A stretch of 64,000 nt of DNA from Macquaria australasica. Taxonomy: Eukaryota > Chordata > Actinopteri > Centrarchiformes > Percichthyidae. The position numbers were made by a program, and so were the translations under genes. The notes beneath the pieces are model-generated. The model searched no databases. It saw only the letters and a program-made list of their open reading frames with translations, and was not told the DNA's origin. How positions within the stretch are numbered: position 1 is the first letter of the stretch; each line of letters starts with the position of its first letter. The stretch lies in assembly GCA_005408345.1 (NCBI GenBank), contig SEMN01000331.1:373492-437491 (forward strand), given 5' to 3'. Of the stretch, positions 1-13,300 are shown piece by piece.

Positions 1-1419
1 GGATCTGATGAATTCTCTAGGAGGAGTTAATTAAGGTACGAGGCCTGGAAATGGCAAAAATCTCACTAAAAATTGAAATTGCATTCACAATAACTGACTT
101 CCTGTGCGTTTTACGGTATGGCTCCAAGAGGCTTTTTTTTTTTTAAGTCTATACATGACGCATGTGCCATTCCAATTTCATACATTTACATCAAATTTAA
201 TGGGAGGAGGCTTTGATTTTGAAAATTTGTAGGGGGCGACGCATGATGATGATGACACATCCCTAGCCCCTCAATAACCTGCTTCCTCTTTATGGCAAAC
301 AGTGCGTTGTCATGGCAACGCCATTTCATGAAAACTCACAATCTTCACAGTGAAGCATCATCAAGGTCTTAAGACTTTGCTGACCAAATTTGAGGTGGAT
401 CTAGTTAACCTGCTAGGAGATGTGATTAAAAGTATAGGGCCTGTAACTTCTTGTTGTCACCAGGTGGCACTATGACTCTGATTCAGTTTTGACCCCTACA
501 TGTCTTCAGGACGGGAAATTTCATCAAATGTGAGAAATATTGAAAAGATCTGATCATATGGAGCCGAGTTACAACAGTTTCATTGTTCATGATGAAACAT
601 CGAAATTCGCCGCGTTGCCATGGCCACACCCTTTGGTGAAAACTCACAATATTCACTGTAAAGCATCATCAAGGTCGTAAGGCTTTACTGCCCAAATTTG
701 AGGTTGTTCTGCTCAACCCAGTCAGAGGTGCATGTCAGACTATAAAACGTGTTTTTTCCTGCTGCCAATAGGTGGCGCTATGACTGTGACTGAAAATTAG
801 CATATAGATGCCTTCAGGCCGGGAGGGTCATGACACATAATAAGTTTGGAGCCTCTTGGACAATGTACAGTCCAGTTATAAACCACTTCCTGTTTGATGA
901 CGAAACACGTAAATTCCATGCCACGTCACGGGCACGCCGTTCAACTTAATACAAAACCTTTAACAACTTTTAATGACAAAGGTCTTTAGATTGTTCTGGC
1001 CAAATTTGAAGTCAATCCGATAAAATCGCTAGGAAAAGTTCGTCAAAATACAGAGCCCTCAAATGGCATACATTATTAAAAATAACTGACTTCCTGTTGG
1101 GTTTAGGTAGGGCTCCAAGAGGCTTTTTTATAAGTCTGGACATGATACATATGCATACCAAATTTCGTACATCTAGGTGAAATGTGCCGCAGGGGCTAGT
1201 TCGTTAAAGGTTTGTAGGGGGCGCTATTGAGCCATTTTGCCACACCCATATGCAAAAGCCATAAAATATCTAAATTTTCACCACTTCTGACGCATGTGCA
1301 AAATTTCATGAGTTTTTCAGCATGTTTAGCCCCTCAAACATGCAATTCATTTGTTGAAATAATAATAATTCCTTCAGATAAAATAGGGTCTTCGCACGAC
1401 TTCGTGCTCAGGCCCTAAT
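1..1419. repeat. Unclassified dispersed fish repeat with about 305-bp internal units
   Basis: No coding potential is seen. The stretch is built from diverged copies of one unit. For example, 350-490 and 660-800 share the order 'catcatcaaggtc', a 'ccaaatttgaggt' word, and then 'ggtggc(a/g)ctatgact'. The phrase 'aactgacttcctgt' followed by 'ggctccaagaggcttttt' occurs near 85-140 and again near 1,083-1,127. The right end reads 'cttcgtgctcaggccctaata' and abuts an L2 fragment. Repeats with such phrases are, from memory, very common in percomorph genomes. Class and orientation are not clear. Confidence 0.6.
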
Positions 1420-2447
1420 AATAAGACCAATAACAATAATAGCAGTGGCGGCTGTTGAGCAGAAACATGGGGGCAGCAGGTGGCCTGCAACCATAGATCC
1501 AGACTCTACAGCTCCGGAGGCAGAAATACCTGCAGGAAGCAACAGAAGGAGAGAGGGAGAGAGAGAGTGGAGAGAAAGCACACAACTACGGGAAGACGTT
1601 GAATTAGTAACAAGCATTGATGGGATATGAGGGCGTACAGATGGAGAGGAAGAGGAGGAGAGAGGAGCTCAGTGCATCATAGGAAGTCCCCCGGCAGTCT
1701 AGGCCTATAGCAGCATAACTAAGGGTGGCTCAGGGGTCACCTGAGTCAGCCCTACTATAAGCTTTATCAAAGAGGAAAGTCTTAAGCCTACTCTTAAATG
1801 TGAGGAGGTTGTCCGCCTCCCGTACACAAACTGGGATCTGGTTCCACAGGAGAGGAGCTTGATAGCTGAAGGCTCTGGCTCCCATTCTACTTTTAGAGAC
1901 TCTAGGAACCACAAGGAACCCTGCATTCTGGGAGCGCAGTGCTCTAGTGGGGTAATAGGGTACTATGAGCTCTTTAAGATATGATGGTGCCTGACCATTT
2001 AGGGCTTTGAAGGTGAGGAGAAGGATTTTAAATTCTATTCTGGATTTTACAGGGAGCCAGTGTAGAGAAGCTAATATTGGAGAAATATGATCTCTTTTCT
2101 GGTTCTTGTCAGTAAACGTGCCGCAGCATTCTGAATCAGCTGGAGAGTCTTAAGGGACTTATTGGGGCAGCCTGATAATAGAGAGTTGCAATAGTCCAGC
2201 CTAGACGTAACAAATGCATGGACTAGTTTTTCTGCATCTTTTTGAGACAGGATGTGCCTGATTTTTGCAATGTTACGTAAGTGAAAAAAGGCAGTTCTTG
2301 AAGTTTGTTTTATGTGGGAGTTAAAGGACATATCCTGATCAAAGATAACTCCAGGATTCCTTACGGTGTTGCTGGAGGCCAGGACAATGCAATCTAGATA
2401 AACTATATCTTTAGATAATGTGTTTCAGAGGTGTATGGGGCCATAAT
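1420..2447 (-). mobile_element. L2/CR1-like LINE fragment (copy 1), 5'-truncated
   Basis: This is nearly identical by eye to 21,760-22,765 and 35,520-36,520. It covers part of the 3'UTR and the end of ORF2. Minus-strand reading shows pieces with 'SRLDYCNSLLSGCPNKSLK' and 'AFSYQAPLLWNQIPVCVRE'. Homology to the other copies stops abruptly at about 2,447 after 'gtgtttcagaggtgtatggggcc'. The 3' tail seen in other copies is missing at the left, where the preceding repeat begins. It is a non-functional fossil. Confidence 0.85.
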
Positions 2448-2543
2448 TATTTATATAAACCATTTTCTAGGCTTGATCTTGCTGAGAAAGTAGCCATTTC
2501 CCTGACATGAACCATTTACACAGCAATGTCCAAGGTGCTGACT

Positions 2544-2548
<5 letters not shown>

Positions 2549-2630
<82 letters not shown>
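2549..2630. repeat. Compound (TG)n(AG)n microsatellite
   Basis: About 22 TG units run directly into about 18 AG units. The 120-residue reading frame that crosses it on the minus strand is repeat-driven. Confidence 0.95.
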
Positions 2631-2634
<4 letters not shown>

Positions 2635-4239
2635 TGAGAAATAGAGATGGTTTATTCAAACATAACATTACTAAATTCATTATAAGGCACTTTGACTGAT
2701 GAAGAGGCTGAAGCTGTGCTCCTGTGTAAGACATCTCTTGGTCACCATAAATTATCAGAGAAGAAGCAGAAGAACTAAATCCAAACCCTACAAGAAAAAG
2801 GAAAAAGACATGGAAACAGAGATAAAAAAAAAAAAAATCAAGACAGTGGCTTTTTGGCCACAGGAGATAACATAACATTCAAGGAAGTAGTGGTTTAACC
2901 CTCATCTTGTTTCAAAGATGTTAGCTTGCTGACAAATACAAGTCAAATGTAATTATCGAATGCCCAGAAAGGTCCACTTGTAGCATAATATGTTCCTCCA
3001 TCAAAGTGCTGTGTAGTCATTACTGGGACAACTGCACATGATTACTGTTTAGGTGATCACACTATTATCTAATCAAAAAGAGAATGGACATTGAGAAATT
3101 TATATGTAAATAAGCCAATTTACACCTTACAGGAAGAGGTTACAGGCTAACTGGTCAAAAGGTTTTTGAAGATTACCTTTGACAGAAAATCCCTGCTCCA
3201 CTGTTTGATGTGATTTGGGTGAACAAGCCCTTTAGTGATAATCACTCATGATGCCTCAAAAACCCCTTTTATTATAAAAGTCTAAAAAATGAAATGGAAT
3301 GAACAAATATACCAAGAATGACATCCAGGTCACAGTTACTCCTGCAGGTCTATGAACTTAAGACACTCTTACTTATTAATCTTTTGTAATTTACTAAGAG
3401 CATCTTCATTGAAGATACTTCAGGAACACCCTGCAGATACAAAGGAATTGGTTTGACGATTATCTTAGATAATACGGGTTATTTTGGTTTAAAAAACAAG
3501 ATTACTAACTAATACAATGGTCTTTTTAGGACTCTTGGTTTGAAGATGTGTAGCTTCTACAATGAGTACAGTACCACCATTCAGACATACTGTATGCTGA
3601 GTCACTAGTCAGTTCAATCAGTAGATAAGCAGCAGCCTTAGCCAATCACAGCAGAGATTAATTCAATCCTCTTTACATGTCTCTTTCTCTTTAATCATCT
3701 TATCCTCTTCAACCTGTGGATCTACGTAGTATGTTAGTATGTTATGCCACTCTGTTAGAAATAGAACTGTACAGTGTAATTCAATCCATAATCCATAAAT
3801 ATTGTTTAGAGACGTGTTGATTTAATTCTTAGTAGTGTGGTTGGTGTTGCACTGGACTGCACAACAACACAACACCTAACAATACAATAGAAATATAAAA
3901 ACACAGCCGATAGTCTCTCAGCTGACAAATGATCTTTAGACAATTTAAGAGACCTTTTAGTCATGATGTGTTCAGAGATACTGGGTATCTGGGGAAGATC
4001 AGTTATCAGTAAGTTATTTGCAAAAATCTAAATGTGCTTATAACTGCCATTCATTTATTCATTTACATCTGAGCTCAATGCTTGCTTGTCTACAAAGTCA
4101 AAGCCACTTAATAAACATTCAACAGAATATATAAATATACAGAACATATAACTAAAAGCTGTGCTAAAGATTAATCTTTGGATTCATAAAATTACTTGAA
4201 TATAACATAATTAGTGTCAGCATGTGTTTGTGTCTCTAG
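2631..4239. other. Stretch with no recognised gene, upstream of the first wdr17 exon seen
   Basis: AT-rich sequence with no long reading frame, no CpG-rich promoter-like patch and no repeat family that I recognise. It may be wdr17 5' flank or, because a splice acceptor precedes the first recognised exon, the 3' part of an upstream intron. Confidence 0.5.
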
Positions 4240-4245
4240 GTGAAG

Positions 4246-4368
4246 ATGGCCAAGGTGAAGCAGGTGGGCTTGCTGGCAGCAGGCTGTCAGCCCTGGAATA
4301 AAGATGTGTGTGCTGCTAGTGGAGACCGCTTTGCCTACTGTGCTACTTTGGCTATATACATCTACCAG
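4246..4368 (+). CDS. wdr17: wdr17 exon 1 (residues 1-41)
   Basis: The exon appears to begin at 4240 after 'tgtctctag'. ATG at 4246 gives MAKVKQVGLLAAGCQPWNKD and the exon ends in YIYQ before 'gtgaac'. Phase 0 end. Confidence 0.9.
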
Positions 4369-7300
4369 GTGAACTACATGTGTGTATGTGTGTTCATGAG
4401 GGTGATGAATGTTTAAATCTAAGATGGCATTATGTGCTAGTGGTAACCTGCTGGAGCAGCTCTCACATACTGTACCTCCGTTATTTTACTGTTATTAACA
4501 GTGTTCAACTCAATACTTAAACTTAACTTTCATCTCTTGTCATGGGAAATGTGAGGTCACTGACAAAATATGAATGGTTGATCTTATACAATGTACAGAT
4601 ACACATGGTACTACTACTCACAGGCAATAAACTAAAATATTTTCTGGATACTGCAAACCCTGTACAATATAATTATACACAGTGCAATGTATCCGAATCT
4701 CAAACAGAATTATTTAAAGCATTCAAACACGATACTCTGTCCCATGTCATTTTTTCTTGGTTTGTGTGCCTACGCTTCTGGACAGAACTGAATCACTGAA
4801 CTAAACCTCCAAAATCTTTCAATGAACTGTCAACAATCATAAATATACTACTGCAGAGAGGTTTCATTAAATCACATCACCACAGAATTTGTGTTTAACC
4901 CATCACAGGACAATATCAGAGCTGTTTATTTCCCTTGTTAAAATTCCTTGTCATTCTCTCTATCTCCTTGTTGTAGCTGGACCAGCAGTACAATGAATTT
5001 AAGTTGAGGTCCATCATGTCAGAACACAAGAAGACCATAACAGCCATCAGCTGGTGTCCTGATAACCCTGATCTGTTTGCGTCGGCCTCTGCTGATAACC
5101 TGCTCATCGTATGGAACGTAGCAGAACAAAAGGCTGTAGCAAGACTGGACAATACTAAAGGTCGATGGATGATCTACACCAGGTTTTATTGGCACACTGG
5201 AGTGTTTAAGGTTAGATTATTGCAATGTCCTTCCCTCCAATAAAGTATCACAGCGTATCCTCTTCTTTCCCAGGTGTCCCTACGTCAGTCAGTTGGTGCT
5301 GGAACTCATCTGACGGAGTGGCGTTTGTCTCCCAGCGTGGTCCACTGTATATCTGGGTGTATGGAGGTCCTGACCGCGGGGTCACAGTGCATAAAGAAGC
5401 CCACTCTTTCCTGTCTGATATCTGTCTATTCAGATGGCACCCTACCAAGAAGGGCAAACTGGTGTTTGGACACACAGATGGAAGTTTGTCTATTTTTCAG
5501 CCAGGTATGGATGCTTTCCTCAACTCATTAAAAATTAAATTGAAACATATTCTTACACATGCATTTGTGTATTTATTGGGACATTTCTTTGACTTACAGT
5601 CATTGCCTAGAGCCATATACTCTGAGCCTAACTACAACATATGCACGTCTAACCTACTCTTCTCTTCAGGTTCCATAAGCAGAGACGTGTGCCTGCAAAC
5701 GCAACACATTTTCATTAATCTGTCTGTCCTCTCTTGTTTAGGGAGTAAAAGCCAGAAGCATGTGTTGCGTCCAGAGTCATTAGAGGGGACAGATGAAGAG
5801 GACCCAGTCAGTGCTCTGGAATGGGACCTTTTGTCATCTGACTATTTACTAGGTTGGACAAAATATTAACAACATCACCAGGATTTTGTTAGCTGAATGA
5901 TTTAAATTTAAAAAGAGAAAAAGACTTACAATAAAAAACAATAAAGTAGCTTTTTATTTTATGGTACAGTTATTGTCAGTGTTTGCTGAGTAATTACAAG
6001 TCAGTACCATAAAAAGACATGCTAGTAATCAAAACACTTAATCCGGTCTATTCATGTGACCCATTCAGTTATTGGCTATTACAAAAATCTCTGTGACTAT
6101 AATTACAACCACAGATACTAAATGATGAATACATTCTCTCTCTCACAGTGTCTAACCTGCATAATGGTATCAGGCTGGTGGACAGCGAGGCCTTGGCTTG
6201 TATCACATCCTTCTGCTTCCCCTCAGCTGCTGCATCAGTTCAGTGTCTGGCCTGGGTCCCCTCTGCACCAGGCATGTTCATCACTGGAGGTAAAGACTGT
6301 GTATTTCTGTGTAGGATGTGTGTATGATCTGGGTTCCCTCCTGCTTCATTGTGTTTACCGCTACAGGTTAGACCAGCCAGCTGGTATGTGGGACCTGTCA
6401 TTGCCACAGTGCCATCTGTCTATGTATAGATGCGTTTTTACTTGCATATTAATGAATTAATGAGTACATTTGGCTTCCTAAAACCAAAATAATACTTGGT
6501 ATTATAGAGCTTCAAGATAGTAGATGTAGATGTGATATGTTTAAGTTACTGACCAAGAAAAATATCAAACACATTTGCATTATGGAAGAGACCATTGAAA
6601 TGTTTAACTGATTTGTCTTTGCCTGTCTCTCAGACTCCCAGGTTGGAGTGTTGAGGGTATGGAATGTGTCTCGCTCCACTCCTTTGGACAGCTTTAAACT
6701 GAAAAAGACCGGATTTCATGCTTTGCATGTCCTCAACTCCCCTCTTGCCAAGAAAGGTAAAATTTAGAATAAAACATTTTGAACTTACAAATGTGGTATA
6801 AACAGTTGCCGGGGTTCTATTTTCAGGTTGGTATTAACATCTTGTGATCTTACAAGTGCAATTTTTACACAAAATCCACATCTTTAGATTTGTGCTTCTC
6901 AACGACAACTGTGTGTGTGTCAGCCACCAAAGAACAACAGAAGAGATTGAACATCAGATTGATGTTTTTTGTTAAATATACGCTGTCTGGGTATAATGCA
7001 GCCATTCAAACAATGACAAATAGTACATCTTCTCTTGTAAGGCTTAATTTGAGTAGCTCAGCAGAATAACACACCAGATATTTTCTCCTTTCTTTGACTC
7101 TCTCCACTCTCTCTACAGCTCAGAGTTCCTGTTCTCCCAGTAAAAGTCAGCACACCAGTTCCACCAGTGAGGCGGTACCTCCCCCAACCCTGTCACAGAA
7201 CCGGTCCTTCTCTCTGCCTCCAGGCCATGCTGTGTGCTGTTTCATGGATGGAGGGGTGGGACTCTATGACATGGGGGCCAAGAAGTGGGACTTCCTACGA

Positions 7301-10300
7301 GACTTGGTATTCTATAACATCCTTGTAAAGTCAACAGCCTGCACATGTTTACACATGACTGAATGAACAAACCAAAAGAACATGCCTTGTACTGTGTACT
7401 TACGATTTCTTTGCGCTTTCTCTCTGTTTTTATATTGTTTCCAGGGTCATGTAGAGACCATCTTTGACTGTAAGTTTAAGCCAGACGATCCCAACCTGCT
7501 GGCCACAGCTAGTTTTGATGGAACCATCAAAATCTGGGACACAAACAAACTAACAGCTGTTTACACCTCCCCCGGCAACGAAGGAGTGGTCTACTCCCTG
7601 TCCTGGGCTCCAGGTAGATTAACTCCACCTCCACACATACACGTGCACACACAAGCACATGGACACATACAGCACACACAAAAATCTATGTGTGCAACCA
7701 GGAAGAACTAAGGAATGACTAAAATCACTTGCAATCCACTGTAGGTGATTCAAACAACCCAAACACAACATAAACTTCCCAGCTCACAAAAGACAAGTAC
7801 ATACACAAACTAGTCAGGTATATGGTACAAACGACTTCTAGTCCCATCCCAACAGCAATATCTCAATGAAGTGTATCTTCTGTTGCTCATGTGAAAGTTA
7901 CTGACCTTTCTGTCTGCGTGTGTTTTGGTGTATTTTGAAGGAGACCTGAACTGCATTGCAGGGGCAACGTCTCGTAATGGAGCGTTCATCTGGGACGTCA
8001 GGAAAGGAAAGATAATCACTCGCTTTAATGAGGTTACTTTGACTTTCAGTGCAAAATTACTTTAAAAGTGATTCTGTATATTATTAATGTATGAAAATCA
8101 CCAGTGTATCACTTAGCTTAATCAAATGATAAGTTCAGATATGCTGTCTCCTCCTTTTTTTGTACTGACAATTTTAAAAAATGTGTTGTTTCCATACTAG
8201 TTATTCTATCCTTGCAAACTACCCCTTAGTGAAACATGTGAATCCAACTTATTAAAAATGATGAATGGTATGATGCTGTCTGCCGTGACGACCTCTCTTT
8301 CTTCCTCCAGCATGGTAAGAATGGTATATTCTGTATATCATGGAGCCATAAGGATTCTAAGAGGATTGCTACCTGTAGTGGAGATGGATTCTGGTAAGTC
8401 CTCATCTTCCCTGATAAACCTCTATTCTGAGAAGAGTTTGTTCTATTATGAAAAAAGCATAGTATTTGTCCTTCATAGAGAGCCTTACGTGTTTCATATT
8501 TTGTTTTGACAGTATTATCCGGACCATTGATGGTAAAATCCTCCATAAGTACAAACATCCTGCTGCTGTGTTTGGTTGTGATTGGAGCCAGAATAACAAG
8601 TAAGACCTCAATCCATCTACCATGTTTTTCAGTGGGGTAACAGTCACCTCTTGCTGGATTATAAAAAAGACAAAAAGAAAGCTAATACAAGTAAAGAAAA
8701 AACAAAAACAGGTATGTAAAAATGTGGTCAGCACCTCTGCCTTTTGTTTAATTTGAAACAATTTGTCTTTGTGAGAAAGGATGGAGATACGTGTAGGTTG
8801 GAGAGGGGAATAGAGAGGAAATACAGAGAAAGAAAGACTATAACAGAGCAAGAGGAGTATCACATGACACACATGTAGTGAACAGTTAGTGTGAGTGCAC
8901 CAAGTACAAAATTACTGTCAATGCAAAATCACACCAGTTCCAACCATGTCTATAGTGATGTTCTAGCACATTAATACTGTCAAAAATAAAAGTGTTGTGA
9001 CATCTGGCTGACCCTTTCTCTGTCTTTGTAGGGATATGATAGCAACAGGCTGTGAGGATAAAAATGTCCGCGTGTACTACCTGGCCACCAGCTCCGATCA
9101 GCCTCTGAAAGTCTTTACTGGGCACTTAGCTAAAGTATTCCATGTTCGCTGGTCCCCCCTCAGAGAGGGAATACTGTGTTCTGGATCAGATGATGGGTGA
9201 GTGCAGACACAGAGAGCTAGGGGTAATACAGACAGACAAGAATATTAAGTACAATTATATAGAGTAAATGTGTGAATTACAAAATGTGGACATTGTGTTT
9301 TAGCAGCCTGTGGGTATTGATTGGCAAATATGAAACATGAAACAATTTATGTGTCTTTTTAAAACTCTAAATGGCATGGAAACAACTGTTAGTTCAGAAA
9401 ATTTCACAATGTGGAGGATGTAGTCCCACTGCTAACAAATACAGGTATGATTTTGGTAGAGAGGTTTTGCAGAGTTAGAAACTCGACATTTTTACCAGTT
9501 CCAAAACATTTGTCAAACAATTATTTGTCCTTTTTTATTATTATTTTTATTGTAAATTAATGTTTCAATTGTCCAGAGTTTTATGAGGATGTCTTATTGT
9601 GTGTCACAATAATTTAATTGCCAATCCCTGATTTAAAAGTGTCACCCCACCACCAAAATTCAAAACACACAATTAGAACCTGCTATCACTCTTGAAATTG
9701 ATTAACAGGTATTTTACAGGGACTAACTTTAGACAACAACCAAGTCTAAGGTTTTTCATTATTTCAGATGCTGTTAATTACATCCGTAATGGGTAATGCT
9801 TTATATTAAGGTCCATGTAATAAGCGTCAGTTAATTGGTAAGGCCCTCGTAAGTCCTTATAACATGCTTATTTACATTATTGTATTAATAAGACTATATG
9901 TGTTAATAATAGCATCATAAACATGTTTAAAGACTGCTTAAGAACGTTAATAAAGCCTTATGAGTTTCTTATAATTGTTAATAATAGCATTACAAACTAA
10001 TGTATTGAATCTTACTAACTTACCTATTCTGTCATTGTTAAACCTTTACTAAGCTTTTTGTTGCATTATTAAGGTTAAAAAAATCGTTATTATTCATTTA
10101 TTAGCACTTAACTATGCAGTTTATTAACAGTTAACTATGCTTTTTGCAGCTACCGGATCTAAAGCGAGAATAATGCCTTATTAAAGTTAATAAATCCTTT
10201 ATTATGAACTTATTAACAGTTAACTATGCTTTTTGCAGCTACTGGATCTAAGGTGAGAATAATGCCTGATTAAAGTTAATAAAACCTTTATTATGCGCTT

Positions 10301-13300
10301 ATTAACAGTTAACTATGCTTTTCGCAGCTCCCCCATCTGGAATGAGCACTACATGTTGTCATGGTAGATAAAATGTAAATAAAAAATTACATATAAATAC
10401 AATGTTTTAGTGGTGAAACACACTTAAAGACAGCTCTTTTGAAAAATTGTTTTTTTACTTTCCATTATTTTCACGTAAATGGCAGCCACATGCAGCCACA
10501 AAGAGAACATTCTATAAAACATAGCCTTTGAAGAAAAAGAACAGTACTATTATTAATACAATTACATTACCTTTCAACATTGACGTAAATTGTAAAAGAC
10601 GTTCTGCAAACATGATATAAAACATCACTAATCACATCAACAATAACAAAAAAGTGTAATTGTAACAAACGTTTTAAGGTTTTAATTACAAAAACTTCCA
10701 TTAAACAATGTTCAAACCAGACCTGGGCCTGGAAAACAAAAACAGTTGACTTGTCTTCACTACAGCGTAGGAGCTGCAGCTAGCTAAACTCTTGCTTGCA
10801 AAATGATGACTTGAGTCATAGTAAGCTTTACTTAATGTTTACTATCTTACACAGACACAGTGAAAACTGTAACAAAGACAGAATACAAACATCACCACGT
10901 TATTGGCAATATGTGTTTTTCCACTGTAAATATATGTAAATTATAAGAAAATCATAAGGCTTTTATTAACCTTTTTAAGTGCTTATAAATGTCTTATAAT
11001 CTAACAATAAACGTGTTTATGATGCTATTATTAACACTTATATAGTCTTATTAACACATAATAATGTTAATAAGCATCTTATAAGGACTTACTATAAGGG
11101 CCTTATTACCCATTACTACTACTACTAACGCTTATTACAAGGACCTTAATAAGGACCTTATAACTCGAACTCTGCAGTCACATATGTGAATGTGTGAATG
11201 GTAAATGGACTTCACTTATATAACGCATTTCAACCTTAACAGTTCTGGTGCTGGCCTCCATCGGGAGCAACTTAGGATTCAGTGTCTTGCCCAAGGACAC
11301 TTTGACATGTATGAATATACTTGCATTTTATATGGTGAAGAAAACAAAGAGGCCTTTAAGTAATCATTTGAAATGAATTCAAAGAGAAATCCCTGTGTGT
11401 CTTGTCTGTGCAGTACTGTTCGTATATGGGACTACACACAGGATGCGTGTATCAATGTGCTGAGTGGTCATACAGCTCCAGTCAGAGGCTTGATGTGGAA
11501 CACAGAGGTTCCTTACCTCCTCATTTCAGGTAATGTCACCAAAAGCACTGTTTGATTTTCCAATTATCCTCTTTTATACCAACTGTTTTGTGATCAATAT
11601 GTTATGATTGACTACACTGTTGAGCTACTTGTGTTCTTGCTGTCAGTGTATGACTATCCAATGTAGTCTGAACAGGCCAAGAGATGTTTAAAAAAACCCG
11701 CCACGAGTACCAAGGCAATGTGTGTTTCAACATATTGACTCTCTATTTGTCTAATCATATAACCAGCATATTTTTGTGTCAATATATATCTGAATATTTT
11801 AGCTTTTCAGTGACATGACAGCTGTCACCAGTTTTGCAATGCCTTACAAAGTTGGTGGGTTTGAGGTTTATTTTGACTCTGTGGAATTGTATTAGAGAGT
11901 TGTACACAGGCAAGCAAGAAGCAAGTAGCTCTGCTGTCAAGAAGTGTCTCAGTAAGATTTTTGTCACTATCAACTGATTCAATTCAATTCAATTCAGTTT
12001 TATTTATATAGCGCCATATCATAACAAAGTTATCTCAGGGCACTTTTTCGAATAGAGCAAGTCTAGATCGACTCTTTATATTTACAGAGACCCAACAGTT
12101 CCCACCATGAGCAAGCACTATGCGACAGTGGCAAGGAAAAACTCCCTTTTAACAGGTAGAAACCTCGAGCAGAACCAGGCTCAAGGTGGGCGGTCATCTG
12201 CCTCGACCGGTTGGGTTGAAGGGGGAAGGGGGGAGCGGGAGAGAGAGAGCAGGAGGAAAGAGAACATACAGCAGCTCAATACAGCATAGATATGGTAATA
12301 GCATTGATGTTAACACCAACAGAAACAACACTAAGAGCAACATTATAATAGCAATACTAATAACAGCAACAACAGCAATAGCATCAGCGGGTGCAGAGCA
12401 GGAGCACGGGGGCAGCAGGCGGCAGCAACCACAGACCCAGACTCCACAGCTCCAGAGGCAGAAATACCTGCAGAAAGCAACAGAAGGGGAGGGAGAGAGA
12501 GAGAGAGGAGAGAAAGATGAGATGGAAGATGGGGTCCAGGTCTAAAATATTTTGATGGAAATGTATTACTATGCTAGACTGAATTATAAAGTGTTATATG
12601 GTGTTGTATTTTAGGTTAGTGGTGTTTTACTGTCGGGTGTGCAATGTACAATGGACTGTATTTTAAAGTGATGGGACTACTCAGAGTGTGTTGTATTTAA
12701 ATAGTAAAATGTTGTATTATTTTGAAGGTTCTTGGGATTATACAATCAGAGTGTGGGACACAAGAGATGGCACCTGTCTAGATACAGTCTATGACCACGG
12801 AGCTGATGTTTATGGTAAGACAGAATCATAGGAAGAACAAGCTACTAGACTATTAATACTGCAGATACATGATGGGTGTCAAGTACAGTGTGTAGTGAAT
12901 GAGGTCCTTCACTGAAAATGCAATACATTGAAGTAACATGAAATTAAGTTGATTGAAGTTGAATGAGTATTAACTGCTATGGACTCAAATTGCATGAAAC
13001 ATACAACAAAGTTTTTTATTGGTTTTAGAAAGGCATAGTACATTGCAGTTATTTGGCTGAATTTTGTTATTACATACTTGCTGACATAGATGTTTAAACC
13101 ATAGTGCATACTACCATACTACCCCATTTTTCTATTATGACATGTATTTTCCAAACTGTGCATGTCTATAGGTTTAACATGTCATCAGAGTCGTCCATTC
13201 ACCATGGCCAGCTGTAGCAGAGACAGTACAGTGAGGCTGTGGTCTCTCACACCCCTCATCTCTCCACTGCTGCTAAACATCCTCACTGACCAACCTTGGG

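Noticed and set aside
2516..2878. 120-residue minus-strand frame
   Set aside because: It is generated by the TG/AG microsatellite (Ser-Leu and Thr-His runs) and has no homologous motif.
8402..8872. 156-residue minus-strand frame over wdr17 exons 10-11
   Set aside because: It is a shadow of the coding exons and introns, with Phe/Leu-rich filler. The plus strand explains the conservation.
12107..12545. Plus-strand frames repeated at 12,107, 21,514, 26,852 and 35,257 (MSKHYATVARKNSLLTGR)
   Set aside because: They recur only because they lie on the antisense strand of the L2 3'UTR, so they are not a gene family.
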